A stretch of DNA of 64,000 nt from the NCBI RefSeq assembly GCF_040807025.1, contig NC_090953.1:26582997-26646996 (forward strand), written 5' to 3'. Under the pieces are notes generated by a model. The model did no database searches. It worked only from the letters and a program-made list of their open reading frames with translations, and had not been told where the DNA came from. The stretch is from Struthio camelus (Eukaryota; Chordata; Aves; Struthioniformes; Struthionidae). The translations under genes were made by a program, and so were the position numbers. Shown here one piece after another: positions 31,186 through 43,238 of the stretch (the stretch's first letter is position 1; every line of letters begins with the position of its first letter).

Positions 31186-33984
31186 GACAAAACGTTCTTC
31201 TTCCAGGTGCCTGCAGAGGCCCTTCCACCTCCTTCAGGGAAGTTCCTGCTGGAACACAGCTCAGCTTTCTCCAGCAAGCTCTCATCCCCTGAGGGGAGCC
31301 ACTCCCCTTGTTGCAGCCTCCCTGCATGCACAGCCACGGTGGGGCACCCCACAGAGCCCAGGAGAGACAGGCCCCCTCCTCCTTCAGCAATGCCTGCCTT
31401 GGCAAAAGCACATGGAAGGCACTGAAGCGGCAGAGCTGCTGAGGGTGGAGGTTATCATGGCCAGGAGTCAAGCGCAGACCAGCTGCTTGGCAGGCAGCTG
31501 TGCTCATCTCAGGCACAGAAGTGCCCGCTGCCCCACAGCCTTCCTGCTGGCCCCAGTTCTGCCCCTGCTCTCCTCTTCCTGCCCGCCTCCAAAGCCAGCC
31601 TGGCTGGGGGCTGGGGAAGGGCAAGCTGGGCAGAACCTGGTGGGTCAGGAAGCACCACCTCCCCAGCTCCGCTGCCAGCAGGACGGCGTCCTGCGGTGGG
31701 CTCAGACCACCAGCCTTGGGGTGCCCTCTCTGCTGGTGCCACAGAGCTGCCCATGCGGGGCCTCTCAGGGCCACCTTTTCCTGCCTCAGAAATGTCCCAG
31801 CCCCCTGGATGCTCTGGGTGGGCGGGGGCAGTGTGTTAGGGCCGGGAGTGTAGATTAGGCACCATGGACAGCCCCCCCGCCTGGCTCTGGGTTTTCCTGT
31901 GTGGCCATCCCCTCCCCACACAGCTTGGGGTGCAAATGGAGCCTGTGGGCACATCTCCCTTCTTGCACTGTAAAGGAACACTGCCAAGGCCCCCTCCCCA
32001 CCTCCTGCCCCCGCCCACCCATGCGCGCGCGCACACACACACGCACACGCTTGCAGAGACTGTACAGGCAAGCTTGGCTCAACGAGAGCGATTATCACTA
32101 GCGACTCCTGAAACGGTGAGCCCTGCTATTACGGGATAAGGCCATGCTACGGCTGTGCCAGTCCCACAAGTAGCTGCTGCTGAAAGGGATGGCCACATGC
32201 CCCTCTGTCCCAATCCCACCTTGTCCCTCACGCTGGCTCTGACACTCTCCTGACAGGGAGCTGGTGTAGAGGGTGATGCTGGTTGGGAACCATTGATTTA
32301 CGTGGGGAGTTACTTTCTCCCGGTGCAGCTCCGTGAAGCTGCACTCATCATGGGCCCACATAAGCACCGGAGAAAGCACGAGGGAAGCAGAGAGAGGACA
32401 TGGCCAGAAACAGAGCGGCTTTCGCCTCTGCAGGGCGCTTTCCTGTCCAGCTGGCTTTTCTGCAGGGCCAAACACCGTGCGCTGGGTGAGCAAGCGAGTG
32501 AGCCACGCTTTCAGACAAGCCCTGACTTGCGCATGCACAAAATATGCTCTGCTAGCCTCAAACATCTCCGCTAGCCGACAGGAAACTGAGGGCTTACTGA
32601 CCTCCTGCTGCCTCAGGATGTGGGTCTGGGTGCCCCCCTGGTTATGCAAGTGGGAGGCCACCGGACCCCTTGACACAGGCACCATGGTGGCAGGTCAGGG
32701 GCCAGCTCCGTTAGGCTCTCTGCAGCTGAATATACAACAGCTGGAGCACTGCAGGCCACTCTGCAGAACCAAGAAATGGAGGGGAACAGCTTCCAAGAAG
32801 TGGCTTTTTGTGCGGTATCTGTCACTGTTTTCCTGTACTGTAGACAAAACCAAGGTGGAAAGAGAGGGGCACCTTCAGAGCTTCTTTAAAAGCTTTTCAC
32901 CATTCAGACCCCGTGCTGCTCCAGCCTCTTAGAGGAGGAGCCTGAGTGTCCGGGAGCAGCAAGCGCCGGCTGATCCCTAAGGGATGGGGAGCCGGGTGCG
33001 ATAACACGACTGGCTGGGCAAGGACCTTGCCTGCCAGGGTCCCTTCCCACCGCCACCAAGCCAGGCAAACAGGGCAGGCCTGGAGATGCTAGCGAGGCTC
33101 AGCAAAGAGTACAGATCACCAGGGAAGTTCACCTGGTGATGAGGCAGGTCCGAGGTCAAGCTGGGAAGTAAATCTGCAGCTCAGGGTCAGGGTCAGAATC
33201 GGGGCTGGCAAGGGTGGTGAGGGTCAGACGCAGTCCAGTGATCACCAGGCAGGTCCATGGTGAAAAGGCAGGTCTGAGGTCAGGCTGGGACGTCAGACCG
33301 CGGGTCAGTGTCCAGATCAATGGGGTCCATGGCTAGGCAGGGACATGGCCGTGACAGAGCCAGAGACTAGTACTCCCACAACATAGCGCAGCCAGAGGAA
33401 AGGCCTAGGGCTGAGCTTAAATGGGGCTCCTGGGCCCACAGGAAGAGGGTGCATGGTGGTGGGGGGGGGAGGTCCGAGCTGAGGCTGGTCAGGGCACTGA
33501 AGCCTATCAGTGCCCTCAGGGCTGTGACAGAGGGGGTCCCTCTCTCTGCTCAGCAGTGCCAGGAGCAGGCAGAAAGAGGGCCCAGCATAGCCCCGTGGTC
33601 TCATTGAACAGTCTCCCAAGGCCACCCTCCCACTGCTCTCCAAGAACCCAGAAACTCAGCGCAGTGACTCAGAAAAATCCAGCTCTGCCCTTGGAGAATA
33701 TAGGTGTCTTTCTCTCCCTGGGAATGGAGAGAAAAGTGTGACTTGGAGCTGTGATTTGATTTCAGCACACCTGAGCTCTGTATTCTTGCTCTGGACAAGC
33801 CAACATGCTGTCACGGTGCTCCTGAGTCATGGCAAGAGTACGCATGTCTTTCCCACTGGCAGGCGCCACACAGGCAAGTGTGGGACTCCGGATGGTGTAG
33901 CCCATAGAAGAGGGGTTTGCTCTGGGGTGCTCCCCAGGAGTTAGCGAACCCCAGGTGCACCATGGCTGTGGGGTTGCTGCACCC

Positions 33985-34645
33985 TGGGGGCACACCCTCT
34001 AACCACCCCATGATTGACAAGACCACATGAAGGAGAAGTGACACCGCAGACCCACACCACAAACATCTAGGGGCTGTGGAGCCATCCCCCACAGAACGAC
34101 CTGTTACTGGGCGTACCGTTACCAACAATTGCTACCCATGCTGGGTACGAGGGCTGGGCTGGGCACGAGGTTACCTGTTGGTATGCACTCTGCTATTGAC
34201 TAGAGCCATACAGCTTTTGTATACCTGTGGGCTGGCGTTGTTTCGACTGGGTGTAAAAGAGAGGAAGCCCCATGGGTTTGTTGCGGACTTGGACCCATGG
34301 TCCGCTGGCCTGCAGACCCGAGGACCCACCCGTCAGTGGGGATGCCCCTAATGTCAACAGCGTGGTGAGGAGAATCCGGGGAAAACTGTACCGGAGGGGT
34401 GGCCCGTGAGGGGCGAGAGCGGTCACCGTACCACCGTGCACCCGTGATTTAACCGTACAGCTCTGATAAGTATATGTACTTTCAGTTCTGTTATATTTCT
34501 CGCTATACTACACTGCACTTTTAGCTTTGTTATAACCTCCTATCTCTAATAAATTCTCACCCTTGACAAATGACAATCTCCCCGGTTCAGCGCAGCTAAC
34601 TCGGGAATCCGAAAGAATCCCAGACACCCCTCTAGTGGCGCGTCA
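33985..34645 (+). mobile_element. Solo LTR-like fossil, unit 2
   Basis: Same element, same CACCC flanks (33980-33984 and 34646-34650). Confidence 0.55.
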
Positions 34646-34989
34646 CACCCACGCGCTTTGAAGGCTGATGAACTGAGAAGCCAAAGACTTTGCCCGCAAT
34701 GCCGCCCCATGGCCAGTTCCTGGGGAAGCAAGAGGGCTTCCTTCTGCCTTGGTTGGGGACTGGAGGGCTGCGTAGGGAGGGCTCTACCACAGTAACCCCC
34801 AGGGGGAGGCTGTGGCAGTCTGAAGGAGTGTGTGTGGGGGGGGAAAGGGGCTGGGGAGTCAAAGAGAAAGGACAGGACATGAGCCAAGCGCTGAGCAACG
34901 ACTGAGCTCCAGTTCCTGTGGGGAAGAGGCTCACTTGCTGCCGTGGTGCAGAGGAGGGAGGAGAGTGCAGCGCTCTCTGGGAGCTGGGA

Positions 34990-35175
34990 ATTCGTGGAAC
35001 GAGACAGACTGGAAGGGATCTCCGGAGGCCTCTAATTCAACTGCCCGCTCAAAGCAGGACTAGTGCCAAAGCTGGAGCCAGTCGCTCAGTGCCTGGCCCT
35101 GACACATTTTGAATTTGCTCTCCACGGAAGGAGAGTCCAAACTTCTCTGGGCACCTGCTCCACACGGCTTCAATG
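34990..35175 (-). mobile_element. CR1 fragment D, unit 2
   Basis: Same as unit 1 with two substitutions (near 35023 and 35080). Confidence 0.65.
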
Positions 35176-35282
35176 CTCACTGAGTTAACTGGCTGCACCG
35201 CTGGTGTTGGCAGCAGGGTTTTGGTTTCTATGACCGTGGGACCCTGTTTGAAGATCTGATGGAGAGAGCTGATGGAGAGAGC

Positions 35283-36469
35283 TGGGATCCACCTCACCAA
35301 GTGGGGCATGCGTGTCTTTGCCAACAGGTTGACCAGCCTGGCAAGGAGGGCTTTAAACTAGGCAAGATGGGGGAAGGGGAGTGTTATAGAGACAGGATAG
35401 TCAGTAAAACACTGCTCACGTCAGGATGCCTCCAGCGGGTGCATGCAGCCAGGGGCACAGCGCGGGACATGGCTATGGAGCATCCTCTTGCACCTCTCCT
35501 GAGAAGCCTGCATGCCCCATTTGGCTCTCTGAAATGCCTGTACACCAATGCACGCGGCATGGGGAATCGGCAGGAAGAATTAGAGATCTGTGTGCGGTTG
35601 CAGGGCCAGGATCTCGTTGCAGTTACAGAGACGTGGTGCGATAGCTCACGTGACTGGAATGCTGTCATGGATGGCTATGCACTTTTTAGGAAAGACAGGC
35701 TAGGAAGGCGAGGTGCTGTGGAGTTACTCTTTATGTGAGGGAGCAACTAGAATGTCTGGAGCTCTGCCTCGGGGTGGATGAAGAGCAAGCTGAGAGCTTA
35801 TGGGTAAGGATTAAAGGGCAGGCTAACATGGGTGACACTGTTGTGGGGGTTTACTACAGGCCACCTGATCAGGAAGAAGTAGTCAATGGGGCCTTCTACA
35901 GACAGCTGGAAGTAGCCTCACGATCAGAGGCCCTGGTTCTCCCGGGAGACTTCAACCACCCTGACATCTGCTGGGAAGAGAGCACAGCTAGGCACAAACA
36001 GTCGAGGAGGGTCCTGCAGAGCACTGATGATAACTTCTTGACACAGGTGGTGGAGACGCCAACAAGGAGAGGTGTGCTGCTTGACCTTGTGCTAACAAAC
36101 AAAGGAGGTCTGGTTGGATCTGTGAAGGCTGGGGGCAGCCTTGGCTGTAGTGGAGTTCAGGCTCCTACGAGGAGGAAGCAGGGCAATAAGTAATATAAGT
36201 CAGAGGCCTGTAGCTCGCGCTGTCCCGCAGGGGTCAGTCCTGGGTCCAGTCCTGTTCAACATATTCATTGATGACCTGGACGAAGGCACAGAGTGCACCC
36301 ACAGCAAGTTTGCTGAGGATACTAAACTGTGGGGGAGTGGCTGACACACCAGAAGGCAGTGCTGCCATTCCGAGGGACCAGGACAGGCTGGAGAGCTGGG
36401 CGGAGAAGAACCTCCTGAAGTTCAACAAAGGCAAGGGCAGGGTCCTGCCATCAGGAAGCTGTGGATTTA
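35283..36469 (+). mobile_element. CR1 piece E with 691-bp deletion, unit 2
   Basis: Same insertion as in units 1 and 3, but the segment from the end of the endonuclease through the mid-RT is gone (junction 36201-36204). The RT bases after the junction are closer to typical CR1 (AACATATTCATTGATGAC, AGCAAGTTTGCTG) than those of units 1 and 3, so they look less changed. Confidence 0.92.
36201..36204. other. Deletion junction in unit 2 (691 bp, CAGA microhomology)
   Basis: Unit 2 runs directly from the sequence equivalent to 15669 into that equivalent to 16361 of unit 1. CAGA is present at both breakpoints in unit 1 (15666-15669 and 16357-16360) and once at the junction, as in end joining with microhomology or replication slippage. 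Confidence 0.93.
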
Positions 36470-36809
36470 GCTCCCTGAAGGGAAGGGAGAAACAGCTTTG
36501 TGCCCAGGACACCCACACTCTTGTGGGGGGACCTCTCTGTGGTCCACTGCCTGTGAACCACAGCAGTCTCTGCCCCTCGGGGGCACTTTTGGAGGCCTGG
36601 ATGCTAAGAAAGCAAAGGAGAAGGTGGGAGAAGATGCTGAGAAAGCAAAGGAGAACGCAGGAGGAGCACAGACAAGGGGCTGAGGAGTGGCACAGCCACC
36701 AACCAGCCCTGGCCAGAGACCTGGAGCGCAGCACTGCGGGGAGTGCTGGTGCACGTGCCCAAAGTGAGAGGCCCCACCTCTCAGGGAGCGGGGTGGGGCA
36801 AAAGGGCCA

Positions 36810-36881
36810 TAGCAGAGGATGGTTTCGATCCATCGACCTCTGGGTTATGGGCCCAGCACACTTCCGCTGCGCCACTCTGCT
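36810..36881 (-). tRNA. tRNA-iMet-CAT: Initiator tRNA-Met(CAT), unit 2, D-stem variant
   Basis: As in unit 1 except for one base at 36860 (G to A on the plus strand, C to U in the RNA, about tRNA position 23). It turns a G-C pair of the D stem into G-U. The fold should survive, but this position is conserved in initiator tRNAs. It lies in the block of unit 2 that is enriched in differences. Confidence 0.94.
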
Positions 36882-39716
36882 CCCCCCAGCAGCTTTGTGG
36901 GGAGATGGCAGGGCCCTCCCTGCCACTCCCAGGCACTGACCGTGCCAGCTCTTGGGCTCAGGGGGTTGCCGTTCCTCCTGCCTGGGCCTGGTCCCACGGA
37001 GGAAAAAAGTCTCCCCCGGGAAGCCCCAAGGCCGTGGGCCCGGGCTGAAGCCGCCTTGGTTTGCCCTTATGACACCATCTCCTGCCTGGCACAGACCCAG
37101 GGGAAAGCGGGGAGTTTGTGTTTGCCCAACTGAGCTGCCTCTGCAGGGGAGGACAGAAACCCCAGAGCCAGGGGGCAGCCTGCCTGCCTGCATTGTGCTG
37201 GGAGCGCTTGCTTCCCAACGAGTGGATGAGTGTCTGATGCTCTCCTAGCCAGGAAAAGGCTCCCCTCCACCTGGAGTCACGTGCCTCTCCTGCACACAGT
37301 GCTTTCCTTGTGCAGGCTTGGTGAGCCCTGGGAGCCCCCGGTGGCTTTCTGCCCTGGAGAGGCAGGTTCCACCTCTGCTGGTGACCTGCTGCTGACACAC
37401 TTCCTCAGAGCCGCTGCCCAGGCCAAGCCTGAAGAGCTGCGCTAGAGTGACCCCTGAGCCCAATGGATGCTCTCTTGCTGCCATCCCAAGGACGTTTTGG
37501 GCACCTCCATTTCAGTCCGCAGCAAGGGAAGGAGGAAGCCCCAAACCAAGTCAACCCTGCTGGCCCTTTGCTGCCCCACATGACTGAGTTGTGGCAGGGC
37601 ACCCTGCCAAGGGGGAAAGCCCCATCACCTGGAAGGACTCAGGGACTGGCTCTGTCTCTTGCAAACTGCCCTGTGCTCACCAAAGACAGCAGCTGCGGTG
37701 CTTTAGTGCAAACCAGTGCTGGAGGAAGTAGGAGCAGGGAGGGCAGAGGAAGGCAGGAGTTAAGTGATGTTAGGAAGGAACTGGTGCAGGCTAGAGCAAC
37801 GATTCCCAGGTGCTTTCCTGGCAGTGCCCTCTTTCCCAGGGCCCTGGACTTCTCTGCCTTGACAAAGCTCTGCTTCAGATGTGCCTTCCAGGCCCACCTG
37901 CCGTGCAGGCGTGTCAGGGCTCCTTGGCCTTGCTGGTGAGCTGACTGGCAGCTGTGTCCAACGCGGTGTCCCCACAGCTGTGTTCAACACGGTGTCCAGG
38001 CTCTCTGGCCTGGGGCCCAGAGGTGCGCCCCCTCCCCACGGAGCCCATAGTCTTCCTGGGTGGGAAGGAAACCCAGGCCTCCTGCATGTGCAGGAACCAG
38101 AGGAGCGCAGAGCTGGGCACTGCTTCCTCTCAGGCTGATGCAAGGGGAAGGAAAAATATCACTGTGGATGCCTTTTCCTGCATAGCGGAGGTGAGCAACT
38201 GTCTGGGAGAAAACAGCCTTACCTGTAAGGCAGTGGAGGAATCTGTGAGGGTGTGACCACCTTGAGAGCAGTGGTGCAGAGGGCACAGCGAGCTTAAACC
38301 TCGCCTGAAAAATGGGCTTGTTTCCCTCCCTCCCCACTTACAGCTTACGCCAGGCAGCTTTGGGTGCCACTGTTATTGCAGGTGGAGGAAACAAACGCTG
38401 CACGGTCCCGTGCAGTGGAGAGACCCGTGAAGGTGCTCTAACTCCATTTCAGTCAGTGAGAGACAAAATTAAGTCGTCCATGTCACTCTTAGGCCCTTGT
38501 TGCTCTGATGTGTTGATCCATCTAAATATTGCACGGTGAACCCATGGTTTTCACAAGCTGAGACTGAGAGTAGGCTTGATATTCTTAGGTTATGTGATCA
38601 AAGCTCACCCCCCCACACACAAAGGAGTGCAGGGAGTCATTGGCTGGTTGGGGAACCCGAATAGTACCTTGCCCCAGCTACTCCCAGGCCTATCACAGGA
38701 AAGCAATCAGCCCATCAGTGGCTCGTTTCCACAAGCACAGAAGAGTGCCGAGGCACAACGGCAGGTGAGGGAACCCAGACAGCCTGCCTACTGAGAGAAG
38801 GGACACCCTGTCTGGGCTCCTCCCCGGGCTTTCCCAGGACAGCATCAACCCCATTGGCCAGGTGTGAAACCCATCACGATGAGTCAACAGGAGTGGATCT
38901 CTGGGACACCTTTTGCCCAGAGGGGAGGTTCTGTCTGGAGGTACAGGGCACGTTCTGGGATGCAGGGGAAGAGCATTTGGGGATTGCATAAGACGTAACG
39001 TGGGATTTTCAGGGGAGGAACCAAAGGCAAAGGAAGGTGATTTGGGGAGGAATAAATGTGGGAAGATAGAGGGATATGAGGACAAAGAGGGGCTGGCTGA
39101 GCGTGAATGGGGCTGCTCAGTACGCTTCTCTGGCCGCGTCTTGCCTCTGATCAGCACAGTATGTCCTAGCTTCGTAAATTCCTTTCTGTATTTCCTATTC
39201 TGCATGCTTGTGTTTGCGTGGAGGTCTAAGTGCCATGAACCGCAGTCAGACCACGGCGCACAGGGGCCTCTGTGTGTGTGTGGTGCCAGGAGCTGGAGAG
39301 AGCAGAATGAGTGAACTTAAGTGTCAGCAATGGGTGGGGCAGGGCAGGGGGGCTGGTAGATCCCTGTGGCTGGAAGACCCCTGTGTCTGCGTTGCCAGCA
39401 ACTGGAGCAAGTGAGGGTCTGATTGCCAGAAACTGGAACGGGAATGTGGGTCAGAGGGTGCCTGTGCCTGGGGTATGAGCAACTGGAGCGAGCGAGGGTG
39501 CGCAAGTGAGTGTGCAATCGCTAGCAGACATCAAGCCAGACTAGCTGGCAAGTAGGTGAAGTGACCTGGGAGCCAGGTATGTGTGTGTGTCTCCAAGGGT
39601 GAGAGCACAGGGGAGCTGGCTACTGGGCATGTGAGGGGAGTCCTGGCTGACTGCCAGAGGGACCGTGGGATCCAGGGAGGGTCGACTGGGAGACTCACTT
39701 CAGTGTATGTCTGTCT

Positions 39717-39748
<32 letters not shown>

Positions 39749-41176
39749 CTCTAAGGTTGAGACCCCAGGGGAGCTGGGTACCAGAGGGACCGGGGGAGTC
39801 CCAGCCAACTGTGAGAGGGACCGTGGGGTCGACTGAGAGCTCTGTGTGTGTGTGTAAGGATGAGTGTGAGTGTAAGGGTGCCTGTACTAGCAACTGGAGC
39901 GGGGCTGCGGGCTCTGGGGCCTCGTACGTCCATGTGCCAGCAGTTGGGGATGCCAGGAATCCAGGGGCAAGCTACTGGGCGGACTGAGTGTTTAAGCCTC
40001 CCTGCTGGAGGAATCCACATTACATAGATGTATATATACGTCCCACTAACAGACCTCTTCCCATGTCAACGCTGTGTGCTAGCAGGGGCTGGGACCAGCT
40101 GCCAAGGGCCCTGCCACTGCCTGTGCTGTGCTCACCTGCGGCTCCCAGCTCGTCCTCCCTTGTGGCGCAGCCCTGCCTTTGCTGCCCCCTGACAGCCTGG
40201 TGGCTGCCCCTAACACTGCACCAGGCCCAAGGAAGTGACAGAAATGCCTCCTACCCACCCCTGGAGCGGTAGATTGGATTTCAGGCAAAATCAGCCTCTT
40301 GACTTGAGTTTTGGTCACCATCCACACAAACCGCCACACCAGCAGACAGCGCTGTTTGTGTGTTTCCTCTTTCCACCATCTCAAAACTTCAGGACCGAGG
40401 TCCTTGGGTTCCTTGCAGTCTTTCCTCTTCAGCTCCTACTCTTGTTCTCTCTGCTTTCCCTCCCGTCTTAAAGACCTGACACATTTGCACTCCACCATCA
40501 CGGGATGCCTCACGGGGCTCCCTTCTCTTCCTCCCCTCCAGCCACAGAGATACCAGAGGGAGAGTCAAACGATGCCCTGGTGTCAGCATATCCCAGGTGT
40601 CACCCTGATAACCAGGTGCTGGGGGCTGCTGCTGCAGGTGTCACCCTGATAACCAGGTGCAGGGCGTAACCCTGGGGTTACGCTTCTCAGGGCTTCTCAA
40701 ACCCTGCATGCAGGCACTTCTCCTTCACAGTGCAGGTCCCAAGCCCAGGGCTTAGAGCCCCCAGCCCTCACAGGCAGACAGGGAGAAAAGACGCTGCACT
40801 TTGGGGAGGCAGGTGAAGCTCCAGGATTTCCCCAGCTCTGCTTCCTCCCCAGGGCTGGGCATCTGGTGGCACCTTCTGTCCAGTCCGCCTCACTCCACAG
40901 CAGGCACTGGGAGGTAAGTGAGACACTTCCCCTGGAGTCCCAGGTGTGGTGCCTCTGTTGGGGTGTATTGCAGCCCTCATGTTCCTGCCTGCTGCCCACG
41001 TCTGAATGTGCTCGTCTGTGGGTCTGTGCGTGCCCAGCTGTGGTGTGTCCAAAGAGTGCAAAGGAGAACTCCCCCCCTCCCCCATCCCCCTAGTGCAGCC
41101 TGGCCCTGGAACTCGCAGCAGGCCGGACGACATTGCACAGGGCACGTGATCACTGCTGCTGAGAGGTTTGGGGCAG

Positions 41177-41258
41177 GAAGCTGTGGCCGAGTGGGGAAGG
41201 CGATGGACGTGAAACGCATGGGGGTTTCCCTGCGCAGGTTCGAATCCTGCCAACTATG
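41177..41258 (+). pseudogene. tRNA-Ser(TGA)-like pseudogene, unit 3
   Basis: Same sequence as the unit 1 copy; the offset shifts by one because of the nearby C tract. Confidence 0.85.
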
Positions 41259-41758
41259 GGGCACCTGTCCCCTTTTGGGCTGCCTGGAGCGACCAGGCTC
41301 CAGCCCTGGACAAAGCCTCACAGCCACAGTCCCTCCAGCTGAACAGCATGCCCGGTGAACCCTCCATCCCTCTAGTCATCCTCAGCTTCCCCCCAGAGTC
41401 GCCAGGGCGCGTGCAAACCCCCTCTCTCCTTTCCCAGCCACACAGGCTCACACCTTTCCTGACAGAGACATGCTCTCCTCTGGGGACGGATGGATTTTCT
41501 TCTCAGGGGCATGTTTTTCCCACGGGGCCAGAGCTGAGATGCACGTGCTTCTGTGATGGGAAGGGAGGCGTCCTATGTGGAAACTTCTGCAAGTTTTTGC
41601 AGCATCAGGAGAAGAGGCAGGGGCAGGGCAATGCTGCTTCCTATTCTTTTTCCTTCTGCTGCATCTTTCTCCCCTCTCAGACTCCCGGGATAGTCTTGAA
41701 AGCTCAGCGAGGGTCAGAGAGTGCCTGGGACGAGCAGGAGGCGGGCATAGGTCTGCAT

Positions 41759-41830
41759 GCGTTGGTGGTATAGTGGTGAGCATAGCTGCCTTCCAAGCAG
41801 TTGACCCGGGTTCGATTCCTGGCCAACGCA
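41759..41830 (+). tRNA. tRNA-Gly-TCC: tRNA-Gly(TCC), unit 3
   Basis: Identical to the unit 1 gene. The trailer differs by one base just before the T4 terminator (A to G). Confidence 0.97.
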
Positions 41831-42331
41831 CGCACGCTTTTCTTCTCCCAGGTGCCTGCAGAGGCCCTTCCACCTCCTGCCAGAAAAGAGCCCAGGTTTC
41901 CCCAACAGGTTCATGTTCCCTCGGGGAGCCACTCCCCTTGCTGCATGCACAGGCAGGGTGAGGCACCCCACAGAGCCCAGGAGAGACAGGGGCCCCCTCC
42001 TCCTTCAGCAATGCCTGCCTTGGCCAAAGCAGCAGGTCTGTCGCCGAGCACAGCTTCCAGGCTGCTTGCCCTGCCCCCCGAGGCATAGCCCTGCAGAAGG
42101 AAGCGCCCCAGAATGAAGGTGCTACCTCCTTTGCTAGAAGCATGACAGGCTTCTGCAAAGGGCTCTGCTGCTCTCCTGAAGGGCCCGCTTCTGACTGCAT
42201 GGTGCCTCAAGGGCCTGCAGAAAGGCTGTGCATGGGCGTTGCCGGGGAGATGCAGAAAGCCCCTGGCTCAGCCAGGACCATGTGGCTCAGCCCTGCTATA
42301 GCGACAGAGCGGCAAGAAGAGGTGTCCAGGC

Positions 42332-42403
42332 GGTCCCATGGTGTAATGGTGAGCACTCTGGACTCTGAATCCAGCGATCTGAGTTCAAGTCTCAGTGGGA
42401 CCT
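42332..42403 (+). tRNA. tRNA-Gln-CTG: tRNA-Gln(CTG), unit 3
   Basis: Identical to the unit 1 gene. Confidence 0.97.
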
Positions 42404-42537
42404 CAGGCTTCTGCTTCACTGAGGGCCTGCCTCAGCTGACTGCATTTTACACCCTTGCGTTGCTCTTGGGTAGACTGCTTTACGCACTCCGGTCTTCCTT
42501 CCCTCTTCTCGTGCCCCTGGCACCGGGTTTGGGCAGA

Positions 42538-43238
42538 GGGTCACAGGATCACTGAACAGCTGAGGTGGGAAGGGACCTCTGCAGACTATCTAGTCCAACC
42601 CCTCCTCAAAGCAGGGTCAAGAAAAGGAGTCTGTTCAGGGCCCTGTGATGTCAAGTTTTGAAAAATCTCCATGGATGGAGACTCCACAGCTTCTCTGGGC
42701 AAGCTGTTCCCATGTTTGACAGCCCCGCACAGTAAAACAGGGGGGGGTTCTGTGTGTTTAAGTGGAATGTCTTGTACTTCATGGCTTGTGCCCACTGCCT
42801 CTTGCCCTGTCCCTGGGCACCGCCAAGAAGCGGCTGGCTCTCTCTTCTCTACTCCCTCTTCCCCCTCTTCGTCCACCACCTCAGGTACTTATACACATTG
42901 ATAAGATTCCCCCCCACCCCTCCCCCCCAAACCTTAGCCCTCTCTTCCCCAGGCTAGACAATCCCAGCTCTGTTAGCCTCTCCTGGTATGACAGATGGCG
43001 CAAGCCCTTGACCTTCTCTGTGGCCTTTTGCTGTGCTCACTCCAGTGTGGCCTTGTCTCTCTCGTACCGGGAAGCCCAGAAATGGACACAGCACTCCAGA
43101 TGTGCTCTCACCAGTGCTGAGCAGAGGGGAAGGATCACACCTCCCTCAGCCTGCTGGCAACGCTCTTCCTAACGCAGCCCAGGATGCTGCCAGCCGCCTT
43201 TGCTGCAAGGGCACGTTGCTGCCTCAAGTGCTGAAGGC
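42538..43238 (-). mobile_element. CR1 fragment A, unit 3
   Basis: Same insertion as in unit 1, with a substitution near 43244 just beyond it. Confidence 0.88.

Larger units (their letters stand above)
20540..40382. repeat. Macrosatellite unit 2 (19843 bp, 691-bp deletion)
   Basis: Second copy, same gene order. It is shorter than its neighbours because unit 1 positions 15670-16360 have no counterpart (junction at 36201-36204). Just after the junction, up to about 37000, it differs from units 1 and 3 more often than elsewhere, which suggests that this block descends from another repeat lineage. Confidence 0.97.
40409..42331. other. Unit 3 spacers around Ser pseudogene, Gly and Gln
   Basis: Same layout as unit 1. 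The C tract near 41071 is interrupted by a T, unlike in the other units. Confidence 0.8.
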
